Made by a program: the position numbers and the translations under genes
Assembly (NCBI GenBank): GCA_019233415.1
Contig: JAFAMK010000089.1
Coordinates: forward strand, 1-20,462
Length of the DNA stretch: 20,462 nt
Reading direction: 5' to 3'
Origin: Vulcanimicrobiota bacterium
Lineage (GTDB): Bacteria > Vulcanimicrobiota > Vulcanimicrobiia > Vulcanimicrobiales > Vulcanimicrobiaceae
Shown here: positions 12,414 to 18,311 of the stretch, piece after piece
Layout of the letters: every line of letters begins with the position of its first letter
Numbering within the stretch: the first letter of the stretch is position 1
Notes under the pieces: model-generated
Told to the model about the DNA's origin: nothing
Database searches by the model: none
The model's input: the letters and a program-made list of their open reading frames with translations, nothing else

Positions 12414-12851
12414 ATGACCAAGAACGAACTGGCGCGCGAACTCGCCGAGGACCACGAGCTCCCGCGCCGTCAGGTCGTCGAGCTGCTGGACTCGATCCTC
12501 GACCGCATCACCGAAGTGCTCAAGTCGGGCGACAAGGTGCAGCTCACGCCCTTCGGCCAGTTCAAGATTCGCGACCGTGCGGCGCGCGTCGCCCGTAACC
12601 CGCAGACCGGCGAGCCGGTCAACGTCCCGGCGAAGCGTGTGCTGAAGTTCATTGCCGGCCGCAGCCTGAAGGAAGCGGTCGGAACCGCCAAGCGCGGCGC
12701 CGCGAAGAAAGCCGGCGCCAAGAAGGCGGGCGCGGCGAAGAAGGCCGTCGCGAAGAAGGCTCCCGCGCGCAAAGCCGCGCCGGCGAAGAAGTCGGTCGCG
12801 AAGAAGGCGCCGGCCCGCAAGGCCGCCGCCAAGAAGGGCCGCGGGCGCTAA
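12414..12851 (+). CDS. HU family DNA-binding protein with histone-H1-like tail
   Basis: A 145-aa nucleoid protein. Residues 1-92 are a complete HU core with the RNPQTGE arm at 61-67 and the final RSLKEAVG helix; it aligns well with the HU gene at 9971-10288. From about residue 93 the chain is a low-complexity tail of AKKA, KAPARKA and AKKS-type repeats, like the C-terminal domain of linker histone H1 and the tails of actinobacterial HupB. Such tails bind DNA non-specifically and favour compaction. The ATG has AAAGGA upstream. The DNA repeats within the tail make it prone to length change. Confidence 0.95.
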   Translation: MTKNELARELAEDHELPRRQVVELLDSILDRITEVLKSGDKVQLTPFGQFKIRDRAARVARNPQTGEPVNVPAKRVLKFIAGRSLKEAVGTAKRGAAKKAGAKKAGAAKKAVAKKAPARKAAPAKKSVAKKAPARKAAAKKGRGR

Positions 12852-12865
12852 CCCTTCGACAAGCT
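12852..12865 (+). repeat. Truncated dispersed repeat element
   Basis: CCCTTCGACAAGCT is the first 14 bases of the element seen at 1478-1500. The second half is missing, replaced by GGGCGGGGG leading into a terminator hairpin. It begins at the base after the HU stop. Confidence 0.6.
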
Positions 12866-12870
12866 GGGCG

Positions 12871-12890
12871 GGGGCGGAGCGATCCGCCCC
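12871..12890. terminator. Bidirectional terminator between the HU gene and the DUF3465 gene
   Basis: A perfect 8-bp stem GGGGCGGA-GCGA-TCCGCCCC is followed on the plus strand by TGTTCGTTTCC, a weak T-rich run. It lies 20 bases after the HU stop and 12 bases before the end of the convergent DUF3465 gene, so it can serve both. Confidence 0.75.
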
Positions 12891-12901
12891 TGTTCGTTTC
12901 C

Positions 12902-13198
12902 TCAGGCGTAGATGCGGCCGGCGAGCGCGACGAAGCCGTCCGGATGGTGGCCGCCCGGATCGTGGTGCGTCCAGTGCACGAGCGGCGTGCCGTGCTTCAG
13001 GCGGATCAGCTCGCCTTGCACGGTGACCGTGTCGCCGGGTTGGACCGGCACGCGCGGCGCGAGCGTGACGTTGTCGACGACGCGAAACGTCGAGCCGTCG
13101 GCTGCGCGCACGTCGAACTGCTCATGCGTGCGGTGCGTGTGCTTCGACGAGAAGAAGACGGGCGGCGTCGTGACCGTCCCGCGGTAACGAACTTGCAC
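12902..13198 (-). CDS. DUF3465 family protein
   Basis: A 98-aa protein matching the DUF3465 family by its layout: an early strand region, THEQFDVRAADG, DNVTLAPRVPVQPGDTVTVQGEL, and the hallmark C-terminal HWTHHDPGGHHPDGFV. The strand pattern suggests a small OB-like barrel. Its function is unknown to me. The GTG at 13198 is preferred to an in-frame ATG at 13246 because GGAGG lies nine bases before it and the family starts about here. It is divergent from the acetyltransferase gene and convergent with the HU gene. The many histidines near the end might bind a metal, which is an inference. Confidence 0.85.
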   Translation of the reverse strand: MQVRYRGTVTTPPVFFSSKHTHRTHEQFDVRAADGSTFRVVDNVTLAPRVPVQPGDTVTVQGELIRLKHGTPLVHWTHHDPGGHHPDGFVALAGRIYA

Positions 13199-13269
13199 GG
13201 CGAAATACCTCCGCGCTTCAATCACGCACTGGGAGGCGCGCGGCAAGAGGGCGCCGTAGCGGTGCCGCG

Positions 13270-13851
13270 ATGAGGGTCCTGCAGGCCGGGCGCGTCGCGC
13301 TGATCCCGGTCGACGCGCGCAACGCGCGCGAGCTGTGGGAGGTGCTGAACGCGCCGGACCTGCGCAAGTACCAGGACATCCCGCGCGTGCGTGCCGAGGA
13401 GTTCGAGCGGCAGGTGCGCGCGCGCCCGAAGGCGCTGCGCCCCGCGGCGACCGGTCGCTTCGAGTGGTTGCTGCGCGCCGGCGAGCCGGAACGCGCCGTG
13501 GGCTGGATCTCGTTGCGCGTCAACGAGCGCACGCCGCGCGTCGGCGAGGTCGGCTACAGCCTTCTGCCCGAGTCGCGCGGTCGCGGCTACGCGAGCGCGG
13601 CGCTCGGCGCGGTGATCGACGAAGCCTTCGCCGCGGGCGAGCTGGACGAGCTGCAGGCGTGCATTGTGCCGGAGAACGTCGCCTCGCGCGCGGTCCTCGA
13701 CCGGACCGGCTTTCGCGAGGAGCGCCTGCTGCGCGGCGGCGCGGTGATCCGCGGCCGCCACGTCGACGTGCTCCTGTTTACGCTGACGCGCGCGAGCTGG
13801 ATGCGCGCGCGCAACGGCGCGGTCAGCGCGAAGCCGACGCGGCCGGTTTGA
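13270..13851 (+). CDS. GNAT family N-acetyltransferase (RimJ/RimL-like)
   Basis: A 193-aa cytoplasmic enzyme of the GNAT fold that transfers an acetyl group from acetyl-CoA, probably to an amino group. The acetyl-CoA-binding motif is at 94-113, VGYSLLPESRGRGYASAALG with RGRGYA at 103-108. The later NVASRAVLDRTGFREE stretch, with the classic Asn and GF of the RimJ/RimL branch, is also present. The substrate cannot be told: it may be a ribosomal protein, an antibiotic or a small amine. No ribosome-binding site is visible. The last 29 bases overlap the end of the S9 peptidase gene on the other strand, and the C-terminal 25 residues look unstructured. Confidence 0.9.
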   Translation: MRVLQAGRVALIPVDARNARELWEVLNAPDLRKYQDIPRVRAEEFERQVRARPKALRPAATGRFEWLLRAGEPERAVGWISLRVNERTPRVGEVGYSLLPESRGRGYASAALGAVIDEAFAAGELDELQACIVPENVASRAVLDRTGFREERLLRGGAVIRGRHVDVLLFTLTRASWMRARNGAVSAKPTRPV

Positions 13852-16234
13852 CCCAGCGGTCGAGCCAGTCGAGCATCTCGGCCAGCGTCGTCTCGATCGA
13901 CTCGCGCCCGACGTACCCGTGCGCCTCGTACGGCAGCATCACGAGCCGCGCCGTCCCGCCGTTCCCCTTGATCGCCGCGTAGAGCCGCTCCGACTGGATC
14001 GGGAACGTCCCGGTGTTGTCGTCGGCTTCGCCGTGAATCAGCAGCAGCGGGTCCTTGATCGCGTTCGCGTACGTGAACGGCGACATCTTGGTGTGGAGGT
14101 CGGTCGCCTCCCAGTAGCTGCGGCGTTCGTTCTGGAACCCGAACGGCGTCAGGGTGCGGTTGTACGCGCCGCTGCGCGCGATCCCGGCCTTGAACAGCCG
14201 CGTGTGCGCGAGCAGGTTCGCGGTCATGAACGCGCCGTACGAGTGGCCGCCGACCGCGATGCGCGCCGGATCGGCGACACCGATCGCAACGGCTTCGTCG
14301 ACCGCGGCCTTCGCGTCGGCGGTCAACTGTTCGACGTAGGTGTCGTTGACCGTCGCCGGATCGCCGACGATCGGCATCGACGCGTTGTCGAGCACCGCGT
14401 AGCCGGCCAGCGCGAAGAAGAGCGGTGACGGGCCGCCGACCGTGACGAACGTCTGGGCGGTGTTGACGTTCTGCGAGGCCGTGCCGCGGTCGACGAACTC
14501 GAGCGGGTAGGCCCACACGAACGTCGGCAGCCGCGTGCCCTCGTGCCAGCCCGGCGGCGTGTAGAGCGTGAACGACAAGTCGACGCCGTCGGGGCGCTTG
14601 TAGGTGACGATGCGCCGGCCGATCCCGCGCAGCATCGGCTGCGGGTCGGGGGTCGTCGTCAAGCGCCGCAGCGCGCCGCTCGCGACGGTGCGCACGAACG
14701 CGTCGGGCGGATCGCTCGGCGACTGGCGGATCGTCAGCAGCGCATTCGCGCCCTCGTCGAGCGGCGCGACGACCGTTTCGAGCGGGGTCAGTTCCGAGCG
14801 GAACAGCCGTGTCGTCGCGCCGGTTGCGAGGTCGTAGCGGTCGAGGAACGGCCGCCGCCCGTCGGGCCCGTAGCCGGTGCCGCGCAGCAGCAGCGCGTCG
14901 CCGGCGTGCGCGATCGTGTTCTCGCCGTTCGATTCGCTCGTCGTCTGCGGCGTGCCGGGATCGTGGTACACGTCGCCCTCGCGCAGCGTGAAGAGCGTGC
15001 GCGCGGCGGCGTCGGGATGCCGCGCGTCGATCAGCGCGACGGTGCGCGTGCGCGTCGCGCGTTCGAACGTCGTCGTCAGCGCGCGCGAGTCCGCGTGCAG
15101 CCAAGCCACGTCGACGACGCGCTGCGCGGCGTGCGCGATCTCGGTGCGCTCGCGCGTGCCGGTGCGCTGCGTGACGACGACGTCGCGCACCGGCGCGTTC
15201 GTGCGCGGGTCACCGCCGTCGCGCGCCTCGATCCAGACGAGCGTCGGCGACGATGCGGACGGAAGCCAGGCGACGTCGCGCGGGCCGGTCTGCACGCCGT
15301 CGGCCGGCACGCGGTCGGCGAGCGGGCGATCCGCGACGGTCGCGACGACCGCGCCGTGCAGATCGAACACCTCGGTCGCGCGCGGGAAGCGCTCGTAGGG
15401 GAACAGGTACGAGTACGGCGTGTGGATGCGTTCGGCGAGCAGCAGCGCGCCGTCGTTCGGCGACGGTGAGACGCGCGCGAAGAGGCCGCGCGCGCGCGTG
15501 CGCGTCACCGCGCCGTCGCCCGCGTTCACGACGACGAGCCGCGAGGTCGCGTAGTACGTGAACTGCGCTTCGTCGACCGCGTCGGTCAGCATGTCCTCGT
15601 AGGTGACGATCTGGCCGGCGGCGCCCGCCGTCTCCTGGATCGCCGGCCCACCGGCGACGCCGCGCTCCGGCGCCGGTCCGAGGCGGTCGACGGCGCGCAC
15701 GACGACGCTATCGCCGCGGGGTAGCCACACGACGGGCTCGGGGAAGATCGCGTTGACCAGGACGCCCGCGATGCGCTTCGCGCGGCCGTCGGCGACCGTT
15801 CCGAGCCACAGCTCGGTGCCGTGCGCGGTCGCGTTCATCAGCGCGAAGCGTACGCCGTCGGGCGAGAACGTCAGCCCGGTGATCTGCGCACCGGCGGGGA
15901 GTGCGACGGGGACGACGTGCCTGTCGGCGATGTGCTCGAACGCGAGCGCGGTCGCCGCGCGCGCGTGGTGGATGCCGTTGGTCGCGGGGTCGACCCGCAG
16001 CCCGGCGAGCCGCAGCATCGGCCGCGCGAGGTCCGCGACCGGCGGGTAGGACAGCGGCGTCTCGACCGCCAGCGTGTCGCGGCGCGGCGAGAGGACGAAC
16101 ACCGGCAGCGCGGGCGCGCGCAGCGCGGCCTCGACCGCGGCCGGCGGCGTGCGGTAGTGCGTCGCGTCGGCCCATACGGGCGCGGGCAAGAACGCGACGA
16201 GCAGGGCGACGATGCAAAGACGGCGCGCGATCAT
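13823..16234 (-). CDS. Secreted S9-family (prolyl oligopeptidase-like) serine peptidase
   Basis: An exported peptidase of 803 aa. Residues 1-22 are a Sec signal peptide (MIARRLC, a hydrophobic core, then PVWA-DA as the likely cleavage site). The middle (about 40-540) is the beta-propeller with motifs such as GLTFSPDGVRFAL. The C-terminal alpha/beta hydrolase has the catalytic Ser in GGHSYGAFMTANLLAHT (S665), the Asp in GEADDNTG (about 738-739) and the His in YEAHGY (H772). The nucleophile motif resembles the glutamyl-endopeptidase (CGEP-type) branch of S9 rather than classic prolyl oligopeptidase. It acts in the periplasm or outside. The ATG at 16234 is chosen because the signal peptide follows it. 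Confidence 0.93.
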   Translation of the reverse strand: MIARRLCIVALLVAFLPAPVWADATHYRTPPAAVEAALRAPALPVFVLSPRRDTLAVETPLSYPPVADLARPMLRLAGLRVDPATNGIHHARAATALAFEHIADRHVVPVALPAGAQITGLTFSPDGVRFALMNATAHGTELWLGTVADGRAKRIAGVLVNAIFPEPVVWLPRGDSVVVRAVDRLGPAPERGVAGGPAIQETAGAAGQIVTYEDMLTDAVDEAQFTYYATSRLVVVNAGDGAVTRTRARGLFARVSPSPNDGALLLAERIHTPYSYLFPYERFPRATEVFDLHGAVVATVADRPLADRVPADGVQTGPRDVAWLPSASSPTLVWIEARDGGDPRTNAPVRDVVVTQRTGTRERTEIAHAAQRVVDVAWLHADSRALTTTFERATRTRTVALIDARHPDAAARTLFTLREGDVYHDPGTPQTTSESNGENTIAHAGDALLLRGTGYGPDGRRPFLDRYDLATGATTRLFRSELTPLETVVAPLDEGANALLTIRQSPSDPPDAFVRTVASGALRRLTTTPDPQPMLRGIGRRIVTYKRPDGVDLSFTLYTPPGWHEGTRLPTFVWAYPLEFVDRGTASQNVNTAQTFVTVGGPSPLFFALAGYAVLDNASMPIVGDPATVNDTYVEQLTADAKAAVDEAVAIGVADPARIAVGGHSYGAFMTANLLAHTRLFKAGIARSGAYNRTLTPFGFQNERRSYWEATDLHTKMSPFTYANAIKDPLLLIHGEADDNTGTFPIQSERLYAAIKGNGGTARLVMLPYEAHGYVGRESIETTLAEMLDWLDRWVKPAASASR

Positions 16235-16266
16235 GGCGCCGCCGTTCGTTGCAGCGCTTGGGTGTC

Positions 16267-16662
16267 CTAGGTGCCCCGGCGGACGGGGAGTTCGACGACG
16301 ACGCGCGAGCCGTACGGGGTGGCGTGCTCGACGACGCACGCGCGCGCGAGCGCCTCGACGATCAGCAGGCCGCGGCCGCTCTCGGACTCGGGTGCCGGAA
16401 CCGGGCGCACGCGCGGAATCCCCGGTCCACGGTCGGCGATGACGAGCGTCGCATGCTCGCCGCGCCAGGAGCAGTAGATGCCGATCGGTCCCGGCGCGTG
16501 CCGCACGACGTTCGCGACCAGCTCGCCGACGATCAGCTCCGCGGCGTCGAGGTCGGAGTCACCGTCCGCGCTGCGCGCGAGAAACGCACGCACCTCGCGC
16601 CGCGCGGTGGAAGCGTCGCGGGCATCGCTTCGGACGCAGGACCAGACCGGATTCCCGTCCAC
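16267..16662 (-). CDS. SpoIIAB/RsbW-like ATP-binding protein (first paralogue)
   Basis: A 131-aa protein made almost only of a GHKL (HATPase_c_2) domain, the fold of anti-sigma factor kinases such as RsbW and SpoIIAB. Visible boxes are the N-box AELIVGELVANVVRHAPG (E47, N51), the G1 box IADRGPGIP (D77 to G81) and the G2 box SGRGLLIVEAL (96-99). It is paralogous to the protein at 17578-18042 (shared VW, then SDL-AELI-GEL-NV-RHAPG). Family members bind a sigma factor or phosphorylate an anti-anti-sigma protein, but no such partner is seen here. The only in-frame start is the GTG at 16662, which lies exactly at the end of a 44-bp palindrome. Confidence 0.85.
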   Translation of the reverse strand: MDGNPVWSCVRSDARDASTARREVRAFLARSADGDSDLDAAELIVGELVANVVRHAPGPIGIYCSWRGEHATLVIADRGPGIPRVRPVPAPESESGRGLLIVEALARACVVEHATPYGSRVVVELPVRRGT

Positions 16663-16705
16663 GTCACGCCGTTCGGTACGATTTCGTACCGACCCCGGCG
16701 TGACG
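16662..16705. promoter_or_regulatory. 44-bp nested palindrome at the start of the ATPase gene
   Basis: The outer arms CGTCACGCCG (16662-16671) and CGGCGTGACG (16696-16705) are perfect 10-bp complements. The inner arms TCGGTACGA (16673-16681) and TCGTACCGA (16684-16692) are perfect 9-bp complements around TT. One base on the left and three on the right separate inner and outer arms. It fills most of the gap after the TetR-type gene and touches the GTG start codon. It may be an operator, a terminator of the TetR gene, or an RNA hairpin hiding the start. Confidence 0.7.
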
Positions 16706-16732
16706 GCACACGGACGCCCGCTCCGGCTCCGC

Positions 16733-17458
16733 CTAGCCGAGCCCGCAGATTTCGTATGCAAGCGTGACCAAGCCATCGACTTGCGCGTCGCTGACGCTCT
16801 CTTCGAGCGCCGTGTCGCGCCCGAGCGCGACGACCAGCGCGACCAGCGCGTAGGCCGCGAAGCGCGACGAGCAGAGCGACGCGATGCCGGCCGCGCGCAG
16901 CCGGTCGAGGTACGCGGCGACGCGCTCCACGGCCCCCTCGACGGCGTCGCGGCGCGCGCGCAGCACGACCTCGTCGGCGTTCGAGTAGACGTGCCAGGCG
17001 CGGACGACGCCGCGGTTCTCGCGCGCCGCCGCGGCGGTTTCGCGCAGCCAGCCGGCGAGCCGCGCCCGCTCGTCCTCGCGCGTCCCGACCGGTACGTCGA
17101 AGTGCGAGGCGATGTCCCCGAGTGAGGGGCTGCGCCGTAGCAGCGTCTCCCGCACGGCGTGGCTGCGGTCGGTGAAATAGCGGTAGAACGTCCCGTACGC
17201 GACGCCCGCCTCGCGCGCGATCGAGCCGGCCGAGAGCGACTCCGCGTCGCCGCCGGCGAGCAGCCGCGCGACGGCGTCGAGCAGCCGGTCGCGCGAGCTC
17301 GGCTTCGCCGGGCGCTCCGGAAGGCCGGCGTCGGCCGGGTCGACACGACCCAGATAGGTCCACCGCCCGCGCACCCGGCGCGTCTCGGGATCGCGGAAGC
17401 TCTCGACCCGGTACCGGTACGCGCGCCCGCTGACGCGCTTGATAACCTCGTACGCCAA
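16733..17458 (-). CDS. TetR-type transcriptional regulator with N-terminal extension
   Basis: A 241-aa regulator. The TetR DNA-binding domain lies at about 54-110 (SSRDRLLDAVARLL, then helix-turn-helix SAGSIAREAGVAYGTFYRYF at 77-96); the rest is the helical ligand-binding and dimer domain. Unlike most TetR proteins, about 50 residues come before it, MAYEVIKRVSGRAYRYRVES then RDPETRRVRGRWTYLGRV, a basic and aromatic stretch that looks like a short beta-hairpin module; similar phrasing occurs at the N-terminus of some transposases. The TTG start is well supported by AGGAGG seven bases upstream. It is followed in the same direction by the RsbW-like gene and is divergent from that gene's paralogue. 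Its ligand and targets are unknown. Confidence 0.9.
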   Translation of the reverse strand: MAYEVIKRVSGRAYRYRVESFRDPETRRVRGRWTYLGRVDPADAGLPERPAKPSSRDRLLDAVARLLAGGDAESLSAGSIAREAGVAYGTFYRYFTDRSHAVRETLLRRSPSLGDIASHFDVPVGTREDERARLAGWLRETAAAARENRGVVRAWHVYSNADEVVLRARRDAVEGAVERVAAYLDRLRAAGIASLCSSRFAAYALVALVVALGRDTALEESVSDAQVDGLVTLAYEICGLG

Positions 17459-17577
17459 TCCCGCCCTCCTGTATTGGAATCAGATTAGACGAGCCCGAGA
17501 GCCTTCTTGCAGGTCCAGGCGGGTTTCCTGAGATTTTACCAAGAGCGCAAGCGGGAAGCGGTTGCTTAGGTTGCTGT

Positions 17578-18042
17578 GTGCCGATCGCCTCGAATGGGTA
17601 TGGGCCGCTGGTCGTGTGGACGCTGAAGGCCGACCGAAGCGGGTTCGCGTTTCGTATCGTGGACGCTGCGCTGGCCGAGAACGCCCGGCGCATCTTTCAG
17701 CGCTACCTCGCGGCCCAAGTCGATCCTGAGTCCGATCTCTACGGCGCCGAGCTGATCTTTGGGGAGCTGTTGGGCAACGTCGCGCGCCACGCGCCCGGCG
17801 CCGTCGATGTGCACCTGCGCTGGAACGGGCCAGCCGCCGTGCTGGAAGTCGTCGACGACGGCCCGGGCTACTCGGTCGAAGACGTGCGGCTGCCGGGCGA
17901 CTTCGTCGAGTCGCAGCGCGGGCTGTTCCTCGTCCTCTCGTTCGGCCGCGACCTGCGCGTGCGGCGCGAGGCCGGCCACACCTTCACGACGGTGACGCTC
18001 CCCGTCACCCGCCAGCGCGCGCGCCCGCCGGCCCGCGCCTGA
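17578..18042 (+). CDS. SpoIIAB/RsbW-like ATP-binding protein (second paralogue)
   Basis: A 154-aa GHKL-domain protein. The boxes are AELIFGELLGNVARHAPG (E63, N67), VVDDGPGYS (93-99) and QRGLFLVLSF (114-116). The G2 region is less complete than in the paralogue at 16267-16662 (RGLF instead of GRGLL), and a basic Pro/Arg tail follows. Start is the GTG at 17578, since the homologous VW begins at residue 13; no good ribosome-binding site is seen. The gene lies 63 bases before the first small kdp-linked gene in the same direction, so it may be transcribed with, or near, the potassium operon. Whether it binds ATP or phosphorylates a partner is inferred from the family. Confidence 0.85.
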   Translation: MPIASNGYGPLVVWTLKADRSGFAFRIVDAALAENARRIFQRYLAAQVDPESDLYGAELIFGELLGNVARHAPGAVDVHLRWNGPAAVLEVVDDGPGYSVEDVRLPGDFVESQRGLFLVLSFGRDLRVRREAGHTFTTVTLPVTRQRARPPARA

Positions 18043-18049
18043 TTCCGTC

Positions 18050-18096
18050 CCGGCCGAACGGATCGGCCGGACGGCGGATACCGGCCGAGCGGCCGG
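18050..18096 (+). promoter_or_regulatory. Two tandem hairpins before the kdp genes
   Basis: CCGGCCGA-ACGGA-TCGGCCGG (18050-18070, 8-bp stem) and CCGGCC-GAGC-GGCCGG (18081-18096, 6-bp stem) stand in tandem. The second stem includes the first two bases of GGAG (18095-18098), the likely ribosome-binding site seven bases before the ATG at 18106. They may terminate the upstream ATPase transcript or limit translation of the kdp genes. Confidence 0.5.
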
Positions 18097-18105
18097 AGCG
18101 ATAGC

Positions 18106-18210
18106 ATGGACGCCGTGAACCCCATCGTGTTGGAGTTGGCGCTCGTCGTGCTGAGCGCCGTCTCGTTCTGGCTGCTCGACCGCTACGTGATCGGCTGCGA
18201 GAAGATATGA
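18106..18210 (+). CDS. 34-aa membrane peptide upstream of kdpF
   Basis: A short frame encoding one transmembrane helix: MDAVNPIV, then LELALVVLSAVSFWLL, then DRYVIGCEKI. The ATG has GGAG seven bases upstream, and the TGA overlaps the kdpF ATG (ATGA), which supports real translation. I recall comparable short peptides ending in a Y-x-x-(A/G)CE/D+L-like stretch before kdpF in other bacteria, usually left unannotated. A role as a small subunit or assembly factor of the Kdp pump is an inference from position only. Confidence 0.7.
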   Translation: MDAVNPIVLELALVVLSAVSFWLLDRYVIGCEKI

Positions 18211-18296
18211 GCACCGATCTGCTGATCGGCCTGTTGCTGGCCGTCGCCGCGCTCGTGTATCTGACGTACGCGATGCTGCGTCCCGAACGTTTCTGA
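18207..18296 (+). CDS. kdpF: Potassium-transporting ATPase small subunit KdpF
   Basis: A 29-aa protein with one transmembrane helix and the KdpF ending: MSTDLLIGLLLAVAAL, then VYLTYAMLRPERF. The LRPERF end is the family hallmark. KdpF is a lipid-like stabilising subunit of the KdpFABC high-affinity K+ pump in the inner membrane. It overlaps the preceding 34-aa gene by four bases and is followed after 15 bases by kdpA. GAGGGAG for kdpA overlaps its stop. Confidence 0.93.
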   Translation: MSTDLLIGLLLAVAALVYLTYAMLRPERF

Positions 18297-18311
18297 GGGA
18301 GTGAGCTACCG

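Noticed and set aside
14543..15469. Plus-strand frame of 308 codons opposite the S9 peptidase
   Set aside because: Arg- and Val-rich antisense shadow; the minus strand encodes a complete peptidase with signal peptide and catalytic residues.
17410..17430. GGTACCGGTAC inside the TetR-type gene as another half-site of the 16662 palindrome
   Set aside because: It matches only GGTAC, is in coding sequence, and is explained by codons of RYRYR.
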